Positions 1 to 6,667 of a stretch of 7,918 nt of DNA are shown in pieces (position 1 is the stretch's first letter; each line of letters opens with the position of its first letter). The notes beneath the pieces were generated by a model. That model was not told where the DNA came from. It made no database searches and saw nothing but the letters and a program-made list of their open reading frames with translations. The position numbers and the translations under genes are program-made. The stretch is from Candidatus Latescibacterota bacterium (lineage in GTDB: Bacteria > Latescibacterota > UBA2968). The DNA is taken from the NCBI GenBank assembly GCA_018650745.1, contig JABIFK010000323.1, positions 1 through 7,918 on the forward strand, in the 5' to 3' direction.

Positions 1-2
1 AC

Positions 3-725
3 ACCTACTGCACGCCTCAATTCATCATCGGCACACCGCTACTCGAAGCCCGCCCAATGAACGAATGGGCCATGATCAGCTCCCAGAACCGCTGGCACGG
101 CATCATCTTCAAAGGCCATCGCAATGCACGTATCGTCCCCCAATGCCAAGCCGACGACGACCGCGTCACGTTCAACCAACAATGGTCTGCTCAACAAAAA
201 GGCACACTCATCTGCCAAAAACTAAAAACCAGCACCAAGTCCCACGCCATGCGTGTCTGGTTCTCCGACGCTGGCCTTTCCACCCCCAAAGAAATTGATG
301 GCTGGACCTTCGTAGAATCCAACGGCGCCTACGCAGCCGTGCACCCCGTATTGGGCAACATCACTTGGCAACCCGAAAACAAACCCAAAGGCCAATGGAT
401 GGTCTTAGAAAACGAATGGTCCCCCATCATCTTAGAAGTCGCCCAAAAAGAGGACTATTCAAACTTCGAAACCTACCAACAAACCATCCTCACCCGTCCA
501 ATAAATATATCGAACAACATCCTAACCTACACAAGCGCCTATAACCACACCTTCACCTTTTATATCGATCAAACGCAATCCCCCAAAATAGACAAGCAAA
601 CCATCGACTACGCACCCCCCCAAGCATTCGACAGCCCCTTCCTACAATCCGACTGGAACAGCGGCATCGTCACCATACAAAAAGACAAACAAACCCAAAC
701 TCTAAACTTCAATCATCCCGAATAA
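3..725 (+). CDS. C-terminal part of an alpha/alpha-toroid, polysaccharide-lyase-like protein (5' end outside the window)
   Basis: The reading frame is open from the first bases, so the gene starts upstream and the ATG at 57 is internal. The 240 visible residues align with roughly residues 405-698 of the protein at 4261-6357. Both share a TP-x(4)-GT segment followed by a short R/W-H/Q-G stretch near the start, then DGW-x-FVE, SPIILE/SPIIIE, a K-x-DY segment, and a terminal block FDSP-x(2)-QSD-x-NSGIV. The paralogue has an extra stretch of about 40 residues before SPIIIE, so the C-terminal beta-rich domain differs in length. The helical toroid that would carry any catalytic site is outside the window. 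No function can be proved; a role in glycan cleavage is inferred from the paralogue and its neighbours. Its stop codon at 723-725 is followed without any gap by an esterase remnant in the same frame, which is abnormal. The real left boundary is unknown. Confidence 0.8.
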   Translation, partial: TYCTPQFIIGTPLLEARPMNEWAMISSQNRWHGIIFKGHRNARIVPQCQADDDRVTFNQQWSAQQKGTLICQKLKTSTKSHAMRVWFSDAGLSTPKEIDGWTFVESNGAYAAVHPVLGNITWQPENKPKGQWMVLENEWSPIILEVAQKEDYSNFETYQQTILTRPINISNNILTYTSAYNHTFTFYIDQTQSPKIDKQTIDYAPPQAFDSPFLQSDWNSGIVTIQKDKQTQTLNFNHPE

Positions 726-923
726 TGGCACACCGCAGAAGACGCAGGTGTACCCGCCGAAAACAGCATGCTCTTTGCCCAATCTCTCAGCAAACACAAC
801 GTGCCTTACGAACTGCACATATTCCCCAACGGACGACATGGCCTGGGCCTTGCTCCTGAACTCCCCAACGTCGCCGCCTGGTTTGACCTAAGTGTCACCT
901 GGCTTAAAAATATGGGATGGTAA
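726..923 (+). pseudogene. C-terminal remnant of an alpha/beta-hydrolase (acetyl-esterase/lipase type)
   Basis: These 65 codons run in the same frame as the preceding gene and end at TAA 921-923. The translation starts WHTAEDAGVP, continues ENSMLFAQSL, and has ELHIFPNGRHGLGL near residues 29-42, ending in a W-F-D...W-L helix. This is the standard end of BD-FAE/axe-type alpha/beta-hydrolases, which deacetylate sugars or esters. The Asp of the AED-x-x-VP loop (residue 6) and the His of GRHG (residue 38) would be two members of the Ser-Asp-His triad. The nucleophile-elbow Ser and the whole N-terminal three quarters of the fold are absent, and the nearest ATG (768) has no ribosome binding site. 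It is therefore a non-functional fragment, or an assembly artefact. It ends one base before the acyltransferase ATG, suggesting that the intact esterase was once translationally coupled to that gene. Confidence 0.8.
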
Positions 924-924
924 C

Positions 925-1419
925 ATGCCAAAATTTGAAATTGACAAACTCAAACAAAAAGGTGAAAAAGTAGAATTCTGGTCCGACGTAGACATCTTAC
1001 ACCCAGAACTTGTCAGCATCGGCAACGACGTCGCCTTCCACAACGGCGTCTTCCTAAGCCCGTGCGGCCAATGGATCACCATCGGCGACCACTGCCACTT
1101 CGCCCCCTACTGTGTCTTATACGGCCCCCTCACCATTGGCAATCACGTCGCCGTCGCAGCCCACGTCGTCTTCGCCAGTGTCGGACACGGTTACGACCGC
1201 ATCGACATTCCCATGGTCCAACAAAAGACCGAAAAAGCAGAAATCATCATCGAAGACGACGTCTGGATCGGTGCCAATGCCGTCATCATCGGCGGCGTTT
1301 GTATTGGTGCACACAGCATCGTGGGTGCAGGTGCAGTTGTCACCCACGACGTAGAACCTTATTCCGTAGTCGGTGGCACAACCGCAAAACTCATTCGCAA
1401 AAGAGACGCCAATGGATAA
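925..1419 (+). CDS. Left-handed beta-helix (hexapeptide repeat) O-acyltransferase, probably an acetyltransferase
   Basis: The 164-residue product has the hexapeptide-repeat signature of the maltose/galactoside/WcaF-like acetyltransferases. Imperfect V/I-x-I-G-x repeats begin near residue 30. A long loop at about 85-105 carries GHGYD with the likely catalytic His88. The classic DVWIG-x-NAV-I-GGV-x-IG block, followed by VGAGAVVT, spans 112-140. The protein closes with VVGG-x-x-AKLIRKR at 148-160; the usual Pro before AK is Thr here. Such enzymes form trimers and transfer acetyl from acetyl-CoA to a sugar hydroxyl in the cytoplasm; the acceptor here is unknown. ATG 925 is preferred over the in-frame GTG 892, which lies inside the esterase remnant. 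GGGA at 914-917 is spaced 7 bases from the ATG. The 3' end overlaps the next gene by 8 bases. Confidence 0.88.
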   Translation: MPKFEIDKLKQKGEKVEFWSDVDILHPELVSIGNDVAFHNGVFLSPCGQWITIGDHCHFAPYCVLYGPLTIGNHVAVAAHVVFASVGHGYDRIDIPMVQQKTEKAEIIIEDDVWIGANAVIIGGVCIGAHSIVGAGAVVTHDVEPYSVVGGTTAKLIRKRDANG

Positions 1420-1906
1420 CCTGGATGATTTAAACGAAGACTTAGACCATGCCATAGACGTGGTCTCAGAACAAGCCGCACACAACACAACAAGGTTGGA
1501 CCAACTCATATCGCGCCTACATGATCGCCTTTCACGTGATTATACAAACATCCCCATCGTTATATCCTCCTGCATGATCATCGGTGGGTTTTTACACATC
1601 TACTTTAAAAATGAGTTTATCTTCTCACTTACAGCCATGATATGGGGCGCGCTCATTTTTGCACTCACACTCTTCTTCCGCCACCGCATTTCACAAAACC
1701 TAACCAAATTTAGTGAATCCCTGGTCAAATTAGATCAAGACCGCCAAGACCATGCCCGCAAAATAGCCGTCATCGAAAATATCATACGCGAAGGCATGCC
1801 CAACAATTTATCCCTCAATCATTTGTTGGCCTTATTGGGTGAATACAAAGGTGAAGACATAGAAGACGATGGGCCCAGCAATGACATACGACCCGAAAAT
1901 AATTGA
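1412..1906 (+). CDS. Small hypothetical protein with two membrane segments and flanking helical regions
   Basis: I do not recognise a family. The 164-residue product has an acidic, probably coiled N-terminal region (1-45, rich in D, E, L and R), two hydrophobic stretches at about 47-65 and 69-89 separated by a short turn, and a charged helical region at about 95-128. An acidic hydrophilic tail follows. This looks like an inner-membrane helical hairpin with both ends on the same side. ATG 1412 is chosen over the in-frame ATG 1373. The 1412 start gives an 8-base overlap with the acyltransferase stop, typical of translational coupling, and has AAGAGA at 1401-1406 five bases upstream. The earlier start would overlap by 47 bases. 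The gene is co-transcribed with the acyltransferase and ends just before an intrinsic terminator. Its sequence is less C-rich than the gene before it. Confidence 0.72.
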   Translation: MDNLDDLNEDLDHAIDVVSEQAAHNTTRLDQLISRLHDRLSRDYTNIPIVISSCMIIGGFLHIYFKNEFIFSLTAMIWGALIFALTLFFRHRISQNLTKFSESLVKLDQDRQDHARKIAVIENIIREGMPNNLSLNHLLALLGEYKGEDIEDDGPSNDIRPENN

Positions 1907-1931
1907 TTAAAAATACCAAGCCCAGTATCAT
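1903..1931 (+). promoter_or_regulatory. Candidate sigma-70-type promoter for the sulfatase operon, overlapping the terminator stem
   Basis: TTGATT (1903-1908) and TATCAT (1926-1931) match the -35 and -10 consensus at 4/6 and 5/6 positions, with an ideal 17-base spacer. Initiation would fall near 1938, inside the right arm of the terminator, so new transcripts could not form that hairpin and would reach the ribosome binding site at 1959. The operon needs its own promoter because the terminator lies between it and the upstream unit. This is a consensus match only. Confidence 0.45.
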
Positions 1932-1952
1932 TGCGATACTGGGCTTTTCTTT
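1918..1952 (+). terminator. Intrinsic (Rho-independent) terminator
   Basis: A perfect 12-base-pair stem pairs 1918-1929 with 1935-1946 around a 5-base loop (1930-1934), followed by a T-rich run TTTTCTTT ending at 1952. It starts 11 bases after the stop codon of the small membrane-protein gene and should end the left transcription unit. On the - strand the stem is followed by a weaker T run, so some two-way action is possible, although no - strand gene needs it. Confidence 0.85.
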
Positions 1953-1958
1953 ATCACT

Positions 1959-1963
1959 GAGGA
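1959..1963 (+). promoter_or_regulatory. Shine-Dalgarno site (GAGGA) that fixes the sulfatase start
   Basis: GAGGA lies 6 bases before ATG 1970. Another ATG at 1965 is only one base away from it and in a different frame, so spacing and frame both select 1970. Confidence 0.75.
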
Positions 1964-1969
1964 TATGAA

Positions 1970-3334
1970 ATGGACAACACAAAACCCAACGTCGTCTACA
2001 TCTTAACAGACCAATGGCGTGCCAAAGCCACAGGATATAATGGCGACCCCAATGCCATCACACCCAACATCGATAAATTGGCCGCAGAATCCATCAACTT
2101 TGCCAATGCCATTGGCACATCTCCCGTTTGCACACCTGCCCGTGCCACTTTTTTATCAGGGCGGTTTCCCACAACAACCGGCGTCTTCATGAACGATGTG
2201 TCCCTATCACCCGATGAGAAAAGCATTGGCAAAGCATTCAAAGCAGGCGGTTACGACACAGCCTATATTGGCAAATGGCACGTCGATGGCCACGGTCGCG
2301 CCAGTTACATCCCGCCCGAACGCCGACAAGGGTTTGACTACTGGAAAGTGCTCGAATGCACGCACGACTATCAAAGTTCTCAATACTACGACAACAACGA
2401 TCCAGAAATTAAAACATGGCCCGGTTACGATGCATTCGCGCAAACAAATGACGCGCAAACATACATCAAAGAACACACAAACACAAACAACCCGTTCTTC
2501 CTTGTGCTCTCATTAGGTCCACCCCATTTCCCGCATCACAACGCACCCGAAAAATATCAAAAAATGACCTCACCAGACACCGTCACTTTTTCACCCAACA
2601 CAACATTTGACGACCCCGAGGTTGAAGCCTATACACGCAAAGAAGCAGCAGGTTATTATGCCCACATTGCCGCACTGGATACGTGTATTCACGACCTAAA
2701 TGAAACCATAAGAATCCAAGGACTCGAAGAAAACACCATTCTCATCTTTGCCTCTGACCATGGCGAAATGATGGGTGCACACAACAAGTCACCGTACACC
2801 AAACAAATCTTTTGGGATGAATCCTGTCACGTGCCATTCCTCTTACGATATCCCCCATTAACAGAAAATTGTGTTCATAAAAAAAATATGACACCGCTTG
2901 GCACTGTCGATATCATGCCAACATTATTGGGCCTATGTGGCCTTGACATACCTGAAATGGTAGAAGGCGTTGACTTATCTGCTTGTGTACGAGATCACGT
3001 AGAACTGGAAGACCACACCGCACTTTATATGAGCATATCACCTTTCAGCAATCGAAATTACCTCGACCCTGCTTACCGCGCAATCCGCACCAATCGCTAT
3101 ACTTTTGTACGCACAAATGAAAACGTCGAATACCTCTTTGACGATGTAGAAGATCCTTACCAACTGAACAACCTGGCAAACACACCAGAAGCAGCAGACC
3201 TCCAAAACCAACTCTCACAAAAACTGTCACAACAATTAGAGAAGATCAGCGACCCCTTCGAACAAAGCAGTTACTATCTCAAAAAATGGGGATACGAAGT
3301 GGATGAACACGGCGCGGTACCCTATTCCAAATAA
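1970..3334 (+). CDS. Type I (formylglycine-dependent) sulfatase
   Basis: The 454-residue product is a full-length sulfatase of the alkaline-phosphatase superfamily, which hydrolyses sulfate esters (or N-sulfate) on carbohydrates. The N-terminal VVYILTDQ strand supplies a metal-ligand Asp14; the following position is Gln rather than the second Asp of many family members, a known variant. The signature C-T-P-A-R at 54-58 is the C-x-P-x-R site whose Cys54 is converted to formylglycine, followed by the LSGR box. GKWH at 101-104 gives the usual active-site Lys and His. SDHGEMMG at 262-269 gives the second pair of metal ligands. A DPYQLNNLA segment near 395-403 is typical of the C-terminal subdomain. 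There is no signal peptide or lipobox, so cytoplasmic action is inferred and a cytoplasmic maturation enzyme would be needed. The substrate cannot be read from sequence. It is the first gene of a likely three-gene operon. Confidence 0.93.
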   Translation: MDNTKPNVVYILTDQWRAKATGYNGDPNAITPNIDKLAAESINFANAIGTSPVCTPARATFLSGRFPTTTGVFMNDVSLSPDEKSIGKAFKAGGYDTAYIGKWHVDGHGRASYIPPERRQGFDYWKVLECTHDYQSSQYYDNNDPEIKTWPGYDAFAQTNDAQTYIKEHTNTNNPFFLVLSLGPPHFPHHNAPEKYQKMTSPDTVTFSPNTTFDDPEVEAYTRKEAAGYYAHIAALDTCIHDLNETIRIQGLEENTILIFASDHGEMMGAHNKSPYTKQIFWDESCHVPFLLRYPPLTENCVHKKNMTPLGTVDIMPTLLGLCGLDIPEMVEGVDLSACVRDHVELEDHTALYMSISPFSNRNYLDPAYRAIRTNRYTFVRTNENVEYLFDDVEDPYQLNNLANTPEAADLQNQLSQKLSQQLEKISDPFEQSSYYLKKWGYEVDEHGAVPYSK

Positions 3335-3359
3335 AACAGAATTAACATAGGGAGAAAAA

Positions 3360-4208
3360 ATGAGCACCATACTTGTCACAGGCGCAAGTGGATTGATCGG
3401 CAACTTATTGGTTGAAGAACTAAAATCTCGACACAACGTTCTGGCACTCAGTCGACACAAACCACAAGGCGAGGGTTTCACATACATTCGTGGTGATTTT
3501 GCCAACTGGGAAGATCTCTCACAATTAGATGCACACAACATCGACGGCGTCGTTCACTTGGCTGCCGTGACCGGTGGATGTATTGAACGTGAGGGCATTT
3601 TGGTCAACGTAGAAGGCAGCCGTGTACTCATGCAGTACTTGTCAGAACACGGCTGCAAAAAAATTGTCTTGGCCAGCTCCATTGCCACGATTGGATTTCA
3701 AAACATAGACTTCGTTCCCGACCACCTCCCCATCACCGAATCCCATGGATGTAAAGACCGAGACGGTTACGGCTTATCAAAATATCTCATGGAAGAAGTC
3801 TCTCGTTACATCAGCCGCCAAAAGCCCAACTTAGACATTCTCAACATTCGCCTCTCTTCTGCTGGAATCAAAACCGATGTGCCCCAAGGACTTCGTGAAC
3901 ACAGACCTTGGTGTCTGGGGGGTCCCACCTATATGGTGGTAGAGGATGCCGTTAAACTATTCGCTACAGCAGCAGAATCACCTCACAAACCAGGCCTACG
4001 CATAGTCAACGGCGTGGCCAACCGATCCTGGTCCACAGTAAAAACGGCAGATCAACTGCGTCACTGGTGGGGCGACAAAGTAGACACGTCCTTTTTCGAA
4101 CAACCTGGAAACGAATACGCCTCCATCTTTGACACCACGCGCCTCAATGAAGAATTGGGATTTCGCGCAACAAAAACCCTTGAAATATTAACGAACATAC
4201 AAGTCTAG
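3360..4208 (+). CDS. NAD(P)-dependent epimerase/dehydratase (extended short-chain dehydrogenase family)
   Basis: The 282-residue product has a Rossmann fold with TGASGLIG (7-14) for dinucleotide binding, GDF at 45-47, HLAA at 66-69, SS at 106-107 and the catalytic YGLSK pair Tyr137/Lys141. An RLSSAG strand lies at 164-169, a YMVVEDAV segment at 191-198, and an FDTTRLNEELGF end at 257-269 that is common in sugar-nucleotide epimerases and uronate-dehydrogenase-like enzymes. It probably oxidises or epimerises a sugar, but the substrate is open; a hexuronate or a released monosaccharide fits the context. It starts 25 bases after the sulfatase stop with a strong AGGGAGA site at 3349-3355. It is slightly shorter than typical members (about 300-330 residues), mostly in the substrate-binding part. 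It is cytoplasmic. Confidence 0.88.
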   Translation: MSTILVTGASGLIGNLLVEELKSRHNVLALSRHKPQGEGFTYIRGDFANWEDLSQLDAHNIDGVVHLAAVTGGCIEREGILVNVEGSRVLMQYLSEHGCKKIVLASSIATIGFQNIDFVPDHLPITESHGCKDRDGYGLSKYLMEEVSRYISRQKPNLDILNIRLSSAGIKTDVPQGLREHRPWCLGGPTYMVVEDAVKLFATAAESPHKPGLRIVNGVANRSWSTVKTADQLRHWWGDKVDTSFFEQPGNEYASIFDTTRLNEELGFRATKTLEILTNIQV

Positions 4209-4260
4209 AAATACGTCCTCTATCCAAAGGCAACATCTTAGAACTGTCAGGAGAAGCAAC

Positions 4261-6357
4261 ATGCCCGACGTAGATACCAAGAATCAATGGTTCAAATCCC
4301 TCTCCAAATTTGGAGATATACCTGCTGACCAGCACATCACTGATTTAATGACAAAAGAATTAGAAACACGTAAAAAGCGCGTCCAACAGGCATTTGAAAC
4401 GGGCGCAAAATCCGATTTCTCGGGCAAAGATCGGCAGCTGTTTGACCAAATGTGGCTGGGGCAAGATTTAAACAACGTCAACAAAGAATTGACTGCAGAT
4501 TTTCAAATGGAACTTGCAGACCTTGCTGAATGTGAAGAACAAGGCATCCAGCCCAAGATGAGCCTCTATAGCCTGTGGCGTACTGCAAGATTGATCACCC
4601 TCTATAATTGGTTCAGTTCAAAAAGCGTACACATGCCCAACCGACTCAGCGCCGATGCAGAGCAAAACCTATTAACGCTCCTTTGGGAACGAACCCAATT
4701 TAAAAACGATATTTCCGTGGCCAAAAAAAACACTTGGTGGATGGCTGGCAGTGAAAATCACGACCTCAACACAAAATCCTGCAACCTCTTGAGTGCCTAC
4801 ATCTTTTCTCAAGAATCAGAATATAAAGACCGAGCCTATCCAAACTTGGGTTACGGAGATGGCATCGGTTACGGCGAGTCGGGTTACTGTGCACAAGAAA
4901 ACAGAAACCATCACGGTGGTGGTCGTGCAAATTGGGCCGACGGAAAATCATACACCCCCAAAGACCACCACAAAGCTTGGTCACATTACCTCAACACATA
5001 TTTTACCGAACGAGCCAAGCGAGGATTCTTCCTTGAGAACGGGTCTCCGACCTATATGAAATACACCCTCAGTTACATCCTCATGATCCACAACTTCTGC
5101 AACGACAAATCCCTCAAAAATCGAACCGGCATGTTTCTCGATTTGGTGTGGTCCGATTGGGCACATCTGCAAATAGCCGGTCTTCGCGGCGGCCCCAAAA
5201 CGCGCCATCATAAAAATGCAGGAGGATACGATTCCATGTCAGACCTCGTCACCTTCTACTTGGGCGGAATGGGCAACACCGCATTCAACAACACACAACA
5301 AATCTTAGGCACATATGCGTGGCCCAAAATTGTTTGGGAATTGGCATTAGACCAAAAGGACAGAAAACCCTTTGCATACATCTCCCGAGGCATCGGTGAA
5401 GAAGAAGACACCAGCCCACGCCCACTCGGCACAGAACGCACCATGATGGGCGACACACAATCTCGTTTTGTCAAATACGCCTGGGTCACTCCCGATTATG
5501 TGTTGGGCACCCAAATGGATCACCCCTATGCACTTTACAACCACCTAGCAACCGCCGGGCGTTGGCAAGGCTTGGTAACCTCAGATCCCGACGCCCGTCT
5601 TGTAACCATTGCCTTGGACACACCCATAGAAGAAGTCGAAGATGACACGGCATATGACATGGAGTTGGTCTATCACAGTGTGCAGCACAAACAAGTGCTC
5701 ATCACACAACAACGAAGACGTTGGACACAATCCAACCCCGACTGGTATCCTGCCAATGACGATCGGTATGATAGAGAATTTGGGTTATACTTAGGAAATG
5801 GATGGGATCAGATTGAGGACACAGATGGATGGATATTCGTGGAGAAGGAAAACGTCTATGTCGCGATACAAATCATCTTACTTCAAGCAGAAGCCGATGC
5901 CAAAGCCTGGGCAAAAGGAACCGATAGTTTCCGAAACAAAGTCGTTCTTAGAAAAGACAGTTACACATTCAATGCGGATCGCACCATTTTACAACTGACC
6001 AACAGATACAGTCCCATCATCATTGAAGCAGGCCACAAAGCAGATTATCCAACTTTGCATGACTTTCAAAAGATGATTCTTGAAAGCCAACTGACGCTCC
6101 ACAGAACGGTCGTAACCAGAGAAACAGGCGTCGTTGTGGTCTACAAGAGTGCCGCACCCAACATGGAAGAAATCGTATTCAACGCAGCCAATACAAGTGA
6201 TGTGCCCACAATCGGTGGCAAATATATAGATTACCAACACCCCAAAGTTTTTGACAGTCCCCATATCCAATCCGACTACAACAGCGGCATCGTTAAAGTC
6301 ACCACCGAGACACACAAACTTATACTTGATTTCAACAACGCGACCAAAAGTAACTGA
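4261..6357 (+). CDS. Large alpha/alpha-toroid, polysaccharide-lyase-like protein of unknown activity (heparinase II/III-like architecture)
   Basis: The 698-residue protein appears to have a helical N-terminal half (to about 400) and a beta-strand-rich C-terminal half, the layout of toroid polysaccharide lyases. I cannot assign it to a defined PL family. Visible motifs are W-x-x-GSENHD (about 159-168), an LNTYFTERAKRGFFLE stretch (244-259) followed by NGSPTYMKYTL with Tyr265, GLRGGPKTRHH (307-317), and V-x-P-DYVLGTQM (409-419). The His, Tyr and Arg in these blocks are candidate catalytic residues. A Gly/Tyr/His-rich stretch at about 196-223 looks like an insertion. The C-terminal block (FDSPHIQSDYNSGIV) is shared with the partial gene at the left edge. 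No signal peptide is visible. The start is supported by AGGAGA at 4249-4254, six bases before ATG. The 52-base gap after the epimerase shows no terminator, so it is probably in the same operon. Breakdown of an acidic glycan is inferred, not shown. Confidence 0.82.
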   Translation: MPDVDTKNQWFKSLSKFGDIPADQHITDLMTKELETRKKRVQQAFETGAKSDFSGKDRQLFDQMWLGQDLNNVNKELTADFQMELADLAECEEQGIQPKMSLYSLWRTARLITLYNWFSSKSVHMPNRLSADAEQNLLTLLWERTQFKNDISVAKKNTWWMAGSENHDLNTKSCNLLSAYIFSQESEYKDRAYPNLGYGDGIGYGESGYCAQENRNHHGGGRANWADGKSYTPKDHHKAWSHYLNTYFTERAKRGFFLENGSPTYMKYTLSYILMIHNFCNDKSLKNRTGMFLDLVWSDWAHLQIAGLRGGPKTRHHKNAGGYDSMSDLVTFYLGGMGNTAFNNTQQILGTYAWPKIVWELALDQKDRKPFAYISRGIGEEEDTSPRPLGTERTMMGDTQSRFVKYAWVTPDYVLGTQMDHPYALYNHLATAGRWQGLVTSDPDARLVTIALDTPIEEVEDDTAYDMELVYHSVQHKQVLITQQRRRWTQSNPDWYPANDDRYDREFGLYLGNGWDQIEDTDGWIFVEKENVYVAIQIILLQAEADAKAWAKGTDSFRNKVVLRKDSYTFNADRTILQLTNRYSPIIIEAGHKADYPTLHDFQKMILESQLTLHRTVVTRETGVVVVYKSAAPNMEEIVFNAANTSDVPTIGGKYIDYQHPKVFDSPHIQSDYNSGIVKVTTETHKLILDFNNATKSN

Positions 6358-6655
6358 TCAGACTTATTTGTGTAAAATATAGTTTATCACTCAGAGGGAA
6401 CCTAAGCGACCGAAGTGGCTCAGCAATAGCTCAATGAGGCGTTTCGCGGAGTTTATCCAGAGCATAGCGAAGGACTCATAGTGACAATCACAGAGACCCC
6501 ATTTGTTTAGCGAAACATACGATTGATTCTGCTTCACTACGTATCAATTTTAAACGAATGAAATAAGCCCCTGAAATTTCAGTTGAGCTTAAAAAGGGTT
6601 TTCACCTTAATTATAGAAACCCATCACAGATATCCCACATGTCAAAGCGGATCGA
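6358..6655 (+). other. Gene-free interval with degenerate repeats
   Basis: About 300 bases hold no convincing gene; short open frames lack ribosome binding sites and family resemblance. No clear intrinsic terminator follows the toroid gene. The interval contains the degenerate repeat at 6381-6516, and a 6-base inverted repeat (6522-6527 with 6543-6548) followed by TTTTAAA that might act as a weak terminator. A 12-base palindrome reading CTGAAATTTCAG lies near 6570-6582. No -35/-10 pair stands out for the next gene. Confidence 0.5.
6381..6516 (+). repeat. Two degenerate, roughly 69-base tandem repeat units
   Basis: AGTTTATC followed by CAGAG occurs at 6381-6396 (with a 3-base insert) and again at 6450-6462. 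Each copy is followed by an AGCGA element, then a GAAG/AAGG element and CTCA in the same order. A third AGCGA is at 6509-6513. GTTTCGC at 6441-6447 pairs with GCGAAAC at 6510-6516. The look is that of decayed extragenic repeats; copy number elsewhere in the genome is unknown. Confidence 0.35.
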
Positions 6656-6667
6656 GTGATCTACCTT

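Noticed and set aside
892..924. GTG 892 as the start of the acyltransferase
   Set aside because: It overlaps the end of the esterase remnant, has no ribosome binding site, and the extra residues are the out-of-frame reading of that remnant; ATG 925 fits the family.
1373..1411. ATG 1373 as the start of the membrane protein
   Set aside because: It would overlap the conserved C-terminal coding region of the acyltransferase by 47 bases; ATG 1412 gives a typical short overlap with a ribosome binding site.
1062..1433. Arg/His-rich + strand frame within the acyltransferase
   Set aside because: The composition is the out-of-frame reading of the C-rich coding sequence, and it has no start signal.
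1117..1509. Open frame on the - strand opposite the acyltransferase
   Set aside because: Its translation is rich in V, D, G and C as expected from the complement of a C-rich hexapeptide-repeat gene, and it has no family resemblance.
5989..6315. - strand frame opposite the toroid gene's end
   Set aside because: It mirrors a conserved + strand domain and lacks a ribosome binding site and recognisable motifs.
6358..6655. CRISPR array or tRNA gene
   Set aside because: The repeats are only two, degenerate and without regular spacers, and no cloverleaf with the standard T-arm sequence was seen.
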